Shown: positions 26,449 through 35,812 of the stretch, piece after piece | How the letters are laid out: every line of letters starts with the position of its first letter | Numbering within the stretch: position 1 is the stretch's first letter | Source: CAVUNY01 sp963768585 | Lineage (GTDB): Bacteria > Chloroflexota > Anaerolineae > Anaerolineales > Anaerolineaceae | Reading direction: 5' to 3' | NCBI GenBank assembly: GCA_963768585.1 | Contig: CAVYIF010000009.1 | Coordinates: 62,001 to 126,000 of the forward strand | Length of the DNA: 64,000 nucleotides | Program-made: the position numbers and the translations under genes | The notes under the pieces: model-generated | What the model was told of the DNA's origin: nothing | Database searches by the model: none | What the model saw: only the letters and a program-made list of their open reading frames with translations

Positions 26449-28506
26449 TTAAATCATGAAGAACCTGTATATTTCGGACAGATCGATCGGGTATGTTTCG
26501 CAAGCCAGCGCCCTGTTTAAATTCAAATCCCTTGGTTCAGGTAAGTCCGGGCTGTAAACTCGAATGGATAAGGGCGGGCGATCCAGTCGAATCGAAAGTG
26601 AATCTGGGCCTAACGGCGAATATTCAATCTTTTCGATGATGCGCTCTTTCGTGAATGCGTTCGTGATGGATGCGTGAGGTACGGGGATGACTTTCTTTGG
26701 CAGCCCAATCAGGGTTATGTTCTCACTGTCTTTAAAGCGGCGTATCGCCCAGCCTGGCGGCAAATTATGAATTTGGGGTGTTTTTTCGGGTAGGAGGCTG
26801 GCGATCCTGTCCGCCAGGTTAAGCAACTCAGCATTCCACTGCAGCCGGCCCGGTGACCAAAGAAGTCGGCCCGCTTCGAACTGGATTTCTGTCCATTCCT
26901 CCGTTTCAATCCGTGTTTCACCCACAAAACCAGTGCACCGGGCAGCTGTTCTTTCCAGGGCTGCATAAGGTGGAAATGAAGGGCTGCGCTCCGGCTCATC
27001 AACCAGCACGCGGATTCCATGCAGTTCCAACCATGGAACTTTGCGCAGGAGCGCCCGCCGGTCGCGCATGCCGGTGGGGCCAAATGCAACGACTATTCCG
27101 CCGGCGTTTAAGAAGGACTCAAGACGCGTCAGCTCTTCATCACTCAAGCATATGACGCTGCCCATGACCAGAACCGGCCATCGAACCGGTTCGGGGATCG
27201 CTGTCACCACTTCGAAATCGATTGAGGCATCGACCAGTGCCCGACAGGTCAGGTGATAGTCGAGTGTATAATCCTCGTCAATTTGCCCATAGTAATCTCG
27301 GGTTGAACGGGAGAAAAAAATCGCGACATCGGCATCAGGTTGTGCAGCGAACAGGGTCGGATGCGCCTTTTCCCAGCGAAAACCCTCTCCCACCAATTCT
27401 GGATCATCAGCCAGGTTGGCAATCTCGGCCGGAGGTCCGGTCAGGCGGCCTGGAAGCGTGCTGAACCATGTGTCGGACCCCAAAAACTTGTTGAGCGCCC
27501 ACACAAAGAAGCCGGTGTTTGGGAAAAAACCATAACCCAGCCCCAGGCATGGGCTTGCGCTGTCTCGTGCAATCGCCAGGTGCAGCATCTGGCTGGCCAT
27601 GTACTCATCCCAGGTTCCTTGAAGATTGGGTGTGTTTCCACACATCTCCAGCATAACGATATTGCAGTGCTTGATGTACTCCTGATAGGTTAAACCTGAG
27701 GAAGGTGCCGCGGCGTAATCGCTGGTCGAACAGCACGAGAGCAGCGGGAAGCCTTCCCGCAGTACTTCTTTTACACAGCCGAGGAACCTGCCGCTGTCCT
27801 GGAAGCGCATATCAATCCAATCTTTGAAGGCCTCAAACTCGCGGTTTCCCCAAAATCTATCGTCGCTGACCGGGGGAAGCTCACGTCCAAAGTCGTTCAG
27901 GAAGCGCTGTTTGCACCAACGGCAAGCGCAGGTGCGCCATCCTCCATAATGGATGCCGTCATCGCTCATCAACCCGTCAATGCCTGTATCGTCAATCAGC
28001 TTGCGGACATAAGCCTGGTAAGCGAACCGGAAGTTAGGGTTGTTCATGCAGAACTGCTCGGCGGTATATGCAGGCAGGTAGGCAGCCTGGCCTGTCTCAA
28101 CGTCGATCATTCGCCATTCATTGATTGGCTGCCCTTCAAACGTCCATGTGGCCGCTGTTTCAATGGATGGGTAGAAAGGCACATGATGGCGGTTGCGGTG
28201 GTAGATATCCCATGCATCTTCCCGACTGCGCGGACGATGGGTCAAGACGGAGGAATGATGATCGAAAACCCTGATGTTGCGGCTGTGCAGCTCTTCGACC
28301 GTATAGGCCATCAGGTCGTGCAGCCGGTCCCACAACGGCATATGATCCCACCGAAAGTGCATTCCGAAGATCATAACGCAGTTCACGCTCGCTTCGGCGG
28401 CCTGGTCCGCTCTGCGGCGGATCTTGTCTACAATGGCCGGACTCGGCCACAGCATATCACTCCAGTCCAACCACCAGCTGATCGCTCGATATCGTTCATG
28501 ACTCAT
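26449..28506 (-). CDS. Putative TIM-barrel glycoside hydrolase with beta-galactosidase-like trimerisation region
   Basis: A 685-residue protein. The N-terminal ~350 residues look like a TIM barrel of the GH42/alpha-amylase-like uncharacterised group: WWLDWSDMLWPSP, VNCVMIFGMHFRWDH, FDHHSSVLTHRP, GIDGLMSDDGIHYGGW and a CRWC Cys pair. Around 380-470 there is a Rossmann-like ADVAIFFSRSTRDYY and LEFLNAGG-like region resembling the trimerisation domain of GH42 beta-galactosidases. The candidate catalytic acids are the Asp/Glu residues of LMSDDGIHYGG and IVMLEMCGN. There is no signal peptide. Function is inferred only; the CxxC pair (about 201-206) is unusual for GH42 barrels but known in some zinc-bearing members. 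Confidence 0.6.
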   Translation of the reverse strand: MSHERYRAISWWLDWSDMLWPSPAIVDKIRRRADQAAEASVNCVMIFGMHFRWDHMPLWDRLHDLMAYTVEELHSRNIRVFDHHSSVLTHRPRSREDAWDIYHRNRHHVPFYPSIETAATWTFEGQPINEWRMIDVETGQAAYLPAYTAEQFCMNNPNFRFAYQAYVRKLIDDTGIDGLMSDDGIHYGGWRTCACRWCKQRFLNDFGRELPPVSDDRFWGNREFEAFKDWIDMRFQDSGRFLGCVKEVLREGFPLLSCCSTSDYAAAPSSGLTYQEYIKHCNIVMLEMCGNTPNLQGTWDEYMASQMLHLAIARDSASPCLGLGYGFFPNTGFFVWALNKFLGSDTWFSTLPGRLTGPPAEIANLADDPELVGEGFRWEKAHPTLFAAQPDADVAIFFSRSTRDYYGQIDEDYTLDYHLTCRALVDASIDFEVVTAIPEPVRWPVLVMGSVICLSDEELTRLESFLNAGGIVVAFGPTGMRDRRALLRKVPWLELHGIRVLVDEPERSPSFPPYAALERTAARCTGFVGETRIETEEWTEIQFEAGRLLWSPGRLQWNAELLNLADRIASLLPEKTPQIHNLPPGWAIRRFKDSENITLIGLPKKVIPVPHASITNAFTKERIIEKIEYSPLGPDSLSIRLDRPPLSIRVYSPDLPEPRDLNLNRALACETYPIDLSEIYRFFMI

Positions 28507-28534
28507 ATCATTTCACCTGAACCGGTACAATTTC

Positions 28535-29329
28535 CTAGAAGTAAATGATGTTAATGATCGTTGGACTGTGAATACGCACGGTTTGCGAATCAACTCGTTC
28601 CACGCCTGGCTGGGCCGCACGCGCGTCGGCGTCGCTGGTAGAAAAATAACGGATCTCCAATACGTACGGGCCTTCCCATACCATCGGGGGAATGGGATGG
28701 GTACCATGGCGTTGAACCGCCTGGATGACACCCTCGTGAATGCGGCGATGGGCTTCCGGCGCGGAGAGAGAAATGGCCGAATGCCGGCCAAGTCCTTGTT
28801 TTACCGATGCGGTCACAATTCCGGGTATAAATGCTTCTGCTTCTCTGCAAGCATCTTCTTCTCCACTCAAGAAGATCATTGGCACATCCACGGCGCCACA
28901 AAATAAAGCGAACTGGGCAATCTCGCCCACCTTGCGTCCGTTGAGCTTGTAATAATCAATCGCCCGGCTGTTTTGCGTGTGATTCATATTGCTGGTCTGG
29001 ACACCAGCCATGGCATGCTGACCAATGATCATGCAGGCATCGTAGGCCTTGAATACATTGGCGATGGAAGCCCAACCGGTCATAGGCCGCCCATGCAGCA
29101 GCCGTGCAGCCGGGTGCAATTCTTCAAACTGGATCCCTCCCGCGCCGTGACCATCGACAACAAGTACTTCTTCCACCCCAGATTGAATTAACCCGTCGAC
29201 AGCCGCGTTTACTTCGGCTGTCAGCAGTTTTTTTGCGGCTTCATAATAACGCCCATCTGGGCCGGTCTGGTCTTCGAAGGATACCACTCCTGCTACGCCT
29301 TCAATGTCTGTCATAATCAGGACTTTCAT
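28535..29329 (-). CDS. M55 family D-aminopeptidase (DppA-like)
   Basis: A 264-residue zinc peptidase of family M55. The metal-binding start MKVLIMTDIEGVAGV (Asp8, Glu10), VDGHGAGG (His60) and the GQHAMAG motif (His about 103) match Bacillus DppA, a decameric D-aminopeptidase; SFEDQ follows as in the family. A GAGGAGGG ribosome site precedes the ATG. DppA frees D-Ala from D-Ala peptides, but many homologues occur in carbohydrate or amino-acid gene sets and their substrates are unknown. Here it is embedded between a Gfo/Idh oxidoreductase and a TIM-barrel protein, which is not the usual peptide-transport setting. Confidence 0.88.
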   Translation of the reverse strand: MKVLIMTDIEGVAGVVSFEDQTGPDGRYYEAAKKLLTAEVNAAVDGLIQSGVEEVLVVDGHGAGGIQFEELHPAARLLHGRPMTGWASIANVFKAYDACMIIGQHAMAGVQTSNMNHTQNSRAIDYYKLNGRKVGEIAQFALFCGAVDVPMIFLSGEEDACREAEAFIPGIVTASVKQGLGRHSAISLSAPEAHRRIHEGVIQAVQRHGTHPIPPMVWEGPYVLEIRYFSTSDADARAAQPGVERVDSQTVRIHSPTIINIIYF

Positions 29330-29347
29330 TTTCCCTCCTCTATTCGA

Positions 29348-30265
29348 TTAGATCCAGTCAGGCAACGGTGGAATCAGCACTGGGGTGCCTTTTGCGGCTC
29401 TGCTCTGGTTGGCTGCTTCTAAAAAAGCGATAATCTGATAGGTTTCTCTGGCACTCACTGGTGGCTGCCCGCTTTGGAAGAAGCGCGCAATTTCTTTGGC
29501 CAGGCAAGCGTGGTAAGGTGGCGTATTCCTGGCGATGCCCAGGCGGGCTCCGCTTCGGGTATGGATCAGGCAGCCGAATTCGTACCCTTCAAAACGCGAG
29601 CCCAGCACAACACCGCTGCGTCCATCCTGCCAAACACCTTTGATTACGTCCATTTTTTCAGAGGCTAGAGATTGCACAGTTTGGCAGCCACCTCCCATCA
29701 GCAAAAATAGGATTTCCGCGCTGTGGATCCCATACCAGAAATACCCCGGGTAATCCGGCAGAATAGGCATCGGCCCATAGGCCTCGCATGCCAGGATTTC
29801 ATCCTGAGATTGAGCTATCTCAGTAATGCCTTCTGCAAAGCGCAGCGAGGAGCAAGACAAGACCGGCGTACCAGTTTCAGCTGCCCGCTTATAGATTGCA
29901 GCTGCGTCCGCCGTTGTGACCGCGAACGGCTTATCGATAAACACCGGTTTTCCTGCCGCCATCTGGTTGAACTGCTCCAGATGCTGCCGTCCATCCACGC
30001 TGGAGAGGAAGAGGACATCTACATCCTTTACCAGGTCTGGAATATTTTCATATACCGGTATTTGGAACCGGTTCTCAATCTCTGAAGAAAATTCTTTTAC
30101 GCGTTCCCGGCTAACCGAGAACAGGTCTGAACCGCCCCGATATACGCCTGTGACCTTAATCCCGGGGATATGGTAAGGATTGGCGGGGTCATTGTACACT
30201 TCAACAAACTCCCGGCAGTGAGAGGTGTCCAGCCCAACCATCCCTGCTTTCAAAATGGACATCAT
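29348..30265 (-). CDS. Gfo/Idh/MocA family oxidoreductase
   Basis: A 305-residue NAD(P)-dependent oxidoreductase-like protein. The Rossmann half contains VGLDTSHCREFV at the N-terminus in place of the usual GxGxxG, then VDVLFLSSVDGRQHLEQFNQMAAGKPVFIDKPFAVT, where the family's EKP motif reads DKP (Lys about 119 candidate catalytic). The C-terminal half is a short beta-sheet domain. The gene overlaps the end of the upstream amidohydrolase by four bases (ATGA) with GGAG before it, so the two are translationally coupled. The family oxidises or reduces sugars and cyclitols. The altered dinucleotide motif makes cofactor binding uncertain. Confidence 0.82.
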   Translation of the reverse strand: MMSILKAGMVGLDTSHCREFVEVYNDPANPYHIPGIKVTGVYRGGSDLFSVSRERVKEFSSEIENRFQIPVYENIPDLVKDVDVLFLSSVDGRQHLEQFNQMAAGKPVFIDKPFAVTTADAAAIYKRAAETGTPVLSCSSLRFAEGITEIAQSQDEILACEAYGPMPILPDYPGYFWYGIHSAEILFLLMGGGCQTVQSLASEKMDVIKGVWQDGRSGVVLGSRFEGYEFGCLIHTRSGARLGIARNTPPYHACLAKEIARFFQSGQPPVSARETYQIIAFLEAANQSRAAKGTPVLIPPLPDWI

Positions 30266-31137
30266 GTGGATCGCTCCTTTGAATCGGCAGTCAACCTTTG
30301 CGCATTATGCGCAGTAATCTTCGCCCACACCATTTCTGGTAAATCAAGGGTCTTAAGAAACTCCTGCAAATCATTATTAAAGTTATCACGACCGTACAGA
30401 AGCCTATCCTGGAATTCAACCAAAAAATCTCGGGCGAATACTGGATCGCGCTTCAGCGCATTTAAACCCGAACCAGCAGACAGGTCCGCGTACAGGTTCG
30501 GATATGATTGCAGCATGCGAGTGACGGCGCCGCCTGGAACAACCGGCCCTTTCGGGTATAGCTCCTGTAGATACGATTGGTCGTTTGAGATATGCGCCCA
30601 AAAGCCCGGTGCGTGCCCGATAAAGCTCGTCTGTGTGCAGGCCCGCACGGCTCGCTCAAATGCATCGATTCCACCTCCATACCACCAGTTTGGGCGCGGG
30701 TAATTCCGTCCTGTGTCCATTTCGTAATCGATATGAACGGTGACTGGGAGATGCTGCTCTCCACAAAAACGGAACAGGCGCAGTGCATCCCAATTATCGT
30801 ACATCATACGCAGCTTGATTTCACCGCAGACCTGTACGCCGTAAATCTCCACTGCCGCCTGCAAACGGTCAATAGAGTCAGGGCGGCGCGGATCGGGGGC
30901 ATAACCGAGTACAAATTTTTCCGGCGCCTGCTGGAAGTACGCCAGACCTCGCTCAAAAGGAATAGGCCCGCGCTCGCTGCCCAAGGAGACATAGTTATAG
31001 GCTGGGTCGAACTCGTCAAGCGGAGATTCCCAACTCAAAAGCCAGGTCTTATCGATATTGCATTCGGCCATGTTAGCCAAAAAATTTTCCAGGTCATGAC
31101 CGTGCCAATCGGGGTGGTTGTGCGCATCAATCATCAT
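30262..31137 (-). CDS. Amidohydrolase-family TIM-barrel protein
   Basis: About 291 residues from the ATG at 31137 (GGGA about nine bases upstream); in-frame starts at 31158 and 31239 would add unlikely N-terminal residues. The protein begins MMIDAHNHPDWHG, giving the HxH metal site at strand 1. It continues with GEIKLRMMYD (candidate strand-4 Lys/metal position), VTVHIDYE (His), FIGHAPGFWAH (His) and LLYGRDNFNND (Asp at strand 8), a layout of the amidohydrolase-2 group (ACMSD, lactone hydrolases, resorcylate decarboxylases). It is first in the five-gene unit. It may open a lactone or act on a sugar acid, but the substrate is unknown. Confidence 0.82.
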   Translation of the reverse strand: MMIDAHNHPDWHGHDLENFLANMAECNIDKTWLLSWESPLDEFDPAYNYVSLGSERGPIPFERGLAYFQQAPEKFVLGYAPDPRRPDSIDRLQAAVEIYGVQVCGEIKLRMMYDNWDALRLFRFCGEQHLPVTVHIDYEMDTGRNYPRPNWWYGGGIDAFERAVRACTQTSFIGHAPGFWAHISNDQSYLQELYPKGPVVPGGAVTRMLQSYPNLYADLSAGSGLNALKRDPVFARDFLVEFQDRLLYGRDNFNNDLQEFLKTLDLPEMVWAKITAHNAQRLTADSKERST

Positions 31138-31235
31138 GTGGATTAGTCCCTGTTCCATGGCGGCTTTAAACCGCGTAGGTATGCTCAATGTTAGTGTACG
31201 TCCAATTCTTATGAAAACGCAAGGAAAAATGTTGG

Positions 31236-31450
31236 TCAACTGCCGCGGTGGCGTTCAGGTGTGGAAACTGCTTTCAGCGTCTCAATCTTCTCGGAAATCC
31301 TGGCAGTGATCGTTTTGCGCCGGTTGACAATTTCCGCAGCTTCTTGAGCTGCACACGCCCGATAGCGGCGGACAGGTCGTTCAAGTTGAAGTTTAAGGAA
31401 GCCGCCCCATTGGTCCTTCCTGGCAGCAAGAATTGTTGAATCTTTACCAT
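31236..31450 (-). pseudogene. DegT/DnrJ/EryC1 aminotransferase remnant
   Basis: One minus-strand frame encodes NFNLNDLSAAIGRVQLKKL, the conserved block of PLP-dependent sugar aminotransferases. The next part, EIVNRRKTITARISEKIETL, continues in a different frame. The match in content across the two frames shows a frameshifted fragment. It begins near MVKIQQ at 31450, ends at TGA 31236 and lacks the catalytic Lys region and both termini. The first codons of the amidohydrolase gene lie immediately downstream. Confidence 0.7.
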
Positions 31451-31511
31451 TCTCTGGGTTTACATCAAAATACTGGTGGATGGCGAAATTTTTTTCGCAG
31501 CACCAGAACGT

Positions 31512-32486
31512 TTATTTGACCGCCGAAAGCAGTCGTTCATTGTGCTGGATAACCTTACCAAACCCAACTCCTTCAAGCCAGGTTCGATAATCAGAAAAGG
31601 AATGCGCAGCCCCGCCATTCCATGTTTGCATCAATAGTGTGGCCCGGCTGGCCCATTCCAGCGGCTGCTCTGCCGTCATAATGGCGTCAATGACCAGTTT
31701 GCCGTCTGGTTTCAAAGCCTGATAAGCACGGCGAAAAACATTGCTGTTTTGTTCGGGGGTCAAGATATATGTAATCAGCCCCAGCAAAGCTGCGTCATAC
31801 TTATTGGTACCAAAATCATCAGAGAGTAAATCACCGGGCAGGAAGGAAATTCGATCCCCCAACGCCAACCGGCGCGTCAGATCACGTGCAACCTCAAGTA
31901 CAGATTCGCTATCCAGGCAAGTAACCTGAACGGATGAGTTGGCTTGCGCCAGTGCCAAAGTTTTAATACCGCATCCGCTTGCCAGATCAAGGATATGAAA
32001 TGGTTGGTTCTTTTCGACATCGATGCCTGCGGTTTGCCATAATTCCAAACTATTAGTTATCTGACTTGGGCTGTAGCTTTCAAGCCAGGCATCTTGCGCC
32101 CAGGGCAATGTGTAGCCGGTTGATTTGCCAGTTTGAACAGTTTGCAGCATTTTTTTCCACATTACTGGGTCAGTATTCGCCAGGACCCAATCACCGGCAT
32201 ACGTTTTTTCTTTACGAACCAAAAATGCTGCTGCGGATGGCGTCAGTTCATAGGTTTTTGTCGAGGGATGGAATTTAACAACCTTTGTGCTGCTCAGGTA
32301 GTTTAAAATCGCGCCAATCCCTTCAACGCTTGCGTTGCATGCTGAAGCTACTTCCTCAGCGGTTGCCGGGGCTTCTGATAATGGAGAGAACACGTCTAAT
32401 AAGAGAGCAATCCGGGTAAACTGCCCGAAGAAGCCGCCCTCATATAAGCCATAGATCATATCTGAGTTGAGAGATGAAGCCTCCAT
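31512..32486 (-). CDS. SAM-dependent methyltransferase (O-methyltransferase type)
   Basis: A 324-residue enzyme with an N-terminal winged-helix/dimerisation region (about 10-95, including APATAEEVASACNAS and YLSSTKVVKF) and a Rossmann SAM domain. Motif I is ILDLASGCGIKTLALAQ (about 164-180), followed by VTCLDSESV (acidic ribose-binding residue) and FLPGDLLSDDFG. This plan matches the plant-type/hydroxyindole O-methyltransferase group found in secondary metabolism and carotenoid or bacteriochlorophyll modification. It lies 9 bases downstream of a nitrilase gene. Substrate unknown. Confidence 0.85.
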   Translation of the reverse strand: MEASSLNSDMIYGLYEGGFFGQFTRIALLLDVFSPLSEAPATAEEVASACNASVEGIGAILNYLSSTKVVKFHPSTKTYELTPSAAAFLVRKEKTYAGDWVLANTDPVMWKKMLQTVQTGKSTGYTLPWAQDAWLESYSPSQITNSLELWQTAGIDVEKNQPFHILDLASGCGIKTLALAQANSSVQVTCLDSESVLEVARDLTRRLALGDRISFLPGDLLSDDFGTNKYDAALLGLITYILTPEQNSNVFRRAYQALKPDGKLVIDAIMTAEQPLEWASRATLLMQTWNGGAAHSFSDYRTWLEGVGFGKVIQHNERLLSAVK

Positions 32487-32495
32487 TTTTCTCTC

Positions 32496-33440
32496 CTACC
32501 CTGTGTTGATTTCATATTTAAATACATCCGGTCTGGCGTAGTGGCCGGTAACATCGAACATGCGTTTGGACTTTGTAATTAAGCTCAGGTCTATCTCTGC
32601 ATATAGAATTTCCTGCCTGTTTTGGGACGGCCCGGCGATAATTTCACCACGCGGGTTTATGATACAACTATTGCCGCCATTGATCCATTCTTGATCACCG
32701 GAATAGAGCTGCTTGAATTCATATCGATCAGGAATATCATCCATTCGGACAGCCTGACAAACGTTGATGACATACATGCCGCCCTCTCTTGCAATATGGC
32801 GCATACTCAACAACCAATCTTCACCAGAGTCCCACGTCGGGGCTACATAGACTTCAACGCCTGCTGAATACATGGCCTGGCGAGCAAGCGGCATATAATT
32901 CTCCCAACATAGCAAACCACCCAGTTTACCAAAGGGCGTATCGAATGTGGAAAGCGTACTTCCATCGCCCTGTCCCCAGACCAGGCGTTCGCCCCCTGTT
33001 GGGATCAATTTGCGGTGTTTTCCGATGATTACCCCCTGATCGTTAATGTATAGGAGCGTGTTGAAGAGCGAGGATCCACTGGCTTCCGAATTTTTTTCAT
33101 GCACACCCATAGCGACAAATATCCCCGCATCTTTAGCAGCCCGGCAAAGTTGGTGTGTGGTTTCATCGGGGATGGTTACCGCGTTCTCGACTAGTTCTAG
33201 ATATAACTCGTCCAGCATATTTGAATTTCCATTCGGAATGACCCACACCCAATCGGGGTAACCTGAGATGAAAGCTTCTGGAAATACGATCAGGCGCGCC
33301 CCATTTTTTCCTGCTTGAGAAATCAGGTCGCAGGCTTTTTCCACGGTTCTATCCAAATTCAAGAAATACGGGGCTACTTGGGCTGCCGCGACTTTTACAG
33401 CATGCTCATTCATATTCTGGTTTCGGTCTGCTCGCAACAT
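32496..33440 (-). CDS. Nitrilase-branch carbon-nitrogen hydrolase
   Basis: About 314 residues of the nitrilase superfamily. The catalytic triad is present: Glu in LIVFPEAFISGYPDW, Lys in GKHRKLIPTGGER and Cys in LLCWENYMPLARQAMY. The CWENYMPL motif and FISGYPDW place it in branch 1 (true nitrilases, nitrile to carboxylate plus ammonia) rather than the amidase branches. Start is uncertain: ATG 33440 is used, with AGGAGG 12 bases upstream. A TTG at 33449 has better spacing, and MNEHAVK (33413) is the latest option. It precedes the methyltransferase by 9 bases, so the two are co-transcribed. Natural nitrile substrate unknown. Confidence 0.88.
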   Translation of the reverse strand: MLRADRNQNMNEHAVKVAAAQVAPYFLNLDRTVEKACDLISQAGKNGARLIVFPEAFISGYPDWVWVIPNGNSNMLDELYLELVENAVTIPDETTHQLCRAAKDAGIFVAMGVHEKNSEASGSSLFNTLLYINDQGVIIGKHRKLIPTGGERLVWGQGDGSTLSTFDTPFGKLGGLLCWENYMPLARQAMYSAGVEVYVAPTWDSGEDWLLSMRHIAREGGMYVINVCQAVRMDDIPDRYEFKQLYSGDQEWINGGNSCIINPRGEIIAGPSQNRQEILYAEIDLSLITKSKRMFDVTGHYARPDVFKYEINTG

Positions 33441-33622
33441 ATCAACCAATATCCTCCTCCGGCTATTATTCAAGGGTCCTTTCATTTTACATGAACTGTA
33501 TTGGTAAATTGACCCGCCTTTTGGTTAGTATACCCATGTTTCTGGTCCTTTCCTAACGCTCAATCTGGACCAGTTTTCAGGGGTCAGGTCAGTGGGATTT
33601 GATTGGGTCAGTTCTCAACCAA

Positions 33623-35812
33623 TCAAGGTGTTGGTAAAACCTTAAGAGGATTGAGATATCCGCCTGGAACACGGACTTCAAAATGCAGGTGAGGACCTGA
33701 TGAATTTCCGGTGTTGCCAGAAAGACCGATGATCTGCCCCGCTTTGACTTTAGCGCCGCAGTATTGACTGACCTGGCTTAAATGCCCGTATAGCGTTTTA
33801 TATCCATTTCCATGATCGATCACGATCGTGTTGCCGTATCCAAGGTCAGACCATCCCGCAAAGATCACCAGGCCCGCATCGGTGGCGTAGACGACCGAAC
33901 CCGTGGGGGTAGACAGGTCTATCCCCGGATGATCTGCATTGAAATGGGTTCCTGAGATTGCCTGAAAAACCGTGGGCCAGATGAATTTTCCGCTGCCAAC
34001 CGGTCCTTCCTGGTTGCCTGGGCAGCCTGGACCTTTCTCTGTGAAATCGACTTTACCTGCCGGGTAGGGGATGTCAGGGGGTGGGACGCCCGCTAAGGAT
34101 GGCGTGGGTGTTGGCACTTTTTCAACCGGTGTTGGGGATGCTTGTGGCGTAGGAACGAGCGTTTTTTGGGTCATTGCCGGGGTAGGTTGGTCTGGTTTTG
34201 GCGTGATTTGCTGGACAGGTTCAGCGTTGTGGTTAAGCGCGGCTGCGGCAATTTTTGCAAAGATTGGCGCAGCGACTAACGAGCCTTCGCCGCCGTTTTC
34301 TATCATTACCACGACAACGACGGCGCGATCTCCGTCTTGAGCAAAACCAGTAAACCATGCATGCGGAAGTGAATTTCCTCCTACTTGAGCGGTGCCGGTT
34401 TTTCCACCGACGACCAGCCCATTGATGGCTGCCCGGGAACCGCTCCCCTGTTTGACCGCGGTTTCCATCATCTGTCGTACAATCCGTGCAGTTTCTGGCT
34501 TCATCAGGTTGTGGATTACTACCCGCTCTGGTTGATTAACGGTCTGGCTCCCTTCATGATTCTGCTCCCCGTAAACCAGATAAGGCAGGGGCATGTCACC
34601 ATTATTATATGCAGCCAAAACCACCATTCCCATATTCAAAGGAGCGGCGAGCAGTTCTCCCTGGCCGATCGCCGTGACGGCACGCAGCAAATCATCCTTA
34701 TACAGATCGTTCACATTCCCTGCCAATTGACCTGGGCTGAAGTCAAAAGCGAGTGGAAACTGCTTGTCCTGCGGTGCGCTGAAACCAAAGCGGGCCGCAT
34801 AATCGATCAATACGCTTGCCGGCATTTCGTCGCCGATTTGCGCAAACGTCGCATTGGCAGATTTCGCATACGATTGTTCCAGGCTTAACCGCGGTTCTGT
34901 ATGGTTAGGATCGATGATGACACCCCCGCCCACGCGATAGACATAATAAGGTCCGTTAGCGCCCTGCACAGGTGCACCAAAGTCAAAAATTGCGTCCGGA
35001 GAGATGGTTCCCGAATCGAGCGCGGCAATCAGTGTGACCGTCTTCCAGGTAGAGCCAGGCGTGTATAAACCTTGGGTGGCACGGTTGAGCAAGAACCCGC
35101 TGCATTGCGGTGAGCCATTACAACTCGTCAATAAGCCCGATAAATAGCCCTGCTCCAAAAACCGGTTGGGATCGAAACGTGGCAAACTGGCCATCGCAAG
35201 GATCGCCCCTGTGTGCGCGTCAAGGACTGTGACGGATCCGGCCCGTCCAGCAAGGACTTCTTCGGCTTTTCTTTGTAAGTCCCTGTCGATGGTCAGGATG
35301 AGATCATCACCGGTCAACGGCAGGTGAAGCATGCGATCGAAGCTGGCATTCAAGTTGTTCAACCCCAGCAGCTGCTCATTATAAGTATGCTCGAGACCTG
35401 AAATTCCTATTCTCAGTCCAGAAACAGACCCGATGACATTCGCCAGACTGGGTTCGTTGTAAACCCTGGTGCGGTTTCCCTGTGAGTCTACCTGGTCGCT
35501 CGCGAGAAGAACGCCATTCTGGTCATAGATCGAGCCTCTGGTAATTGTTGCTAATTGATCGCTTAAGCGCTGGATGAGTGGTTGCGGTAAATTTTGCATG
35601 TTATCCAACGATACATCGCCGCTCAATAATGAATTAAGCACCTTGTCACTGTCTGTGGCCGTCATCAGGTCTCCGCTCGCACCGTTGAGGCTCCCGGTGG
35701 GCAGCAGATCATTCCCCCTGACCATTTGCCAGTAAATCAAGCGGGTCGTTAGCAGGACCAGGATCAAGATGGAACCATCGATCACAAACCTGGTGCGTTT
35801 CTCGAAGCTCAT
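33623..35812 (-). CDS. Fusion of a class B penicillin-binding transpeptidase and an M23 (LytM) endopeptidase
   Basis: A 729-residue envelope protein. One membrane helix (about 11-30) is followed by a short PBP dimerisation region, a transpeptidase domain (about 165-525) with all three active-site motifs (STWK, Ser254; SAN, 318-320; KTG, 471-473), a Pro/Thr-rich linker (about 530-580), and an M23 domain (about 605-725) with HxxxD (His628, Asp632), YGHL (His677) and HLHFE (His708, His710). Both catalytic sets look complete. A single polypeptide that could both cross-link and cut peptidoglycan is unusual. It overlaps the FtsW/RodA gene by four bases, matching the rodA-pbpA pair of actinobacteria. 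Confidence 0.92.
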   Translation of the reverse strand: MSFEKRTRFVIDGSILILVLLTTRLIYWQMVRGNDLLPTGSLNGASGDLMTATDSDKVLNSLLSGDVSLDNMQNLPQPLIQRLSDQLATITRGSIYDQNGVLLASDQVDSQGNRTRVYNEPSLANVIGSVSGLRIGISGLEHTYNEQLLGLNNLNASFDRMLHLPLTGDDLILTIDRDLQRKAEEVLAGRAGSVTVLDAHTGAILAMASLPRFDPNRFLEQGYLSGLLTSCNGSPQCSGFLLNRATQGLYTPGSTWKTVTLIAALDSGTISPDAIFDFGAPVQGANGPYYVYRVGGGVIIDPNHTEPRLSLEQSYAKSANATFAQIGDEMPASVLIDYAARFGFSAPQDKQFPLAFDFSPGQLAGNVNDLYKDDLLRAVTAIGQGELLAAPLNMGMVVLAAYNNGDMPLPYLVYGEQNHEGSQTVNQPERVVIHNLMKPETARIVRQMMETAVKQGSGSRAAINGLVVGGKTGTAQVGGNSLPHAWFTGFAQDGDRAVVVVVMIENGGEGSLVAAPIFAKIAAAALNHNAEPVQQITPKPDQPTPAMTQKTLVPTPQASPTPVEKVPTPTPSLAGVPPPDIPYPAGKVDFTEKGPGCPGNQEGPVGSGKFIWPTVFQAISGTHFNADHPGIDLSTPTGSVVYATDAGLVIFAGWSDLGYGNTIVIDHGNGYKTLYGHLSQVSQYCGAKVKAGQIIGLSGNTGNSSGPHLHFEVRVPGGYLNPLKVLPTP

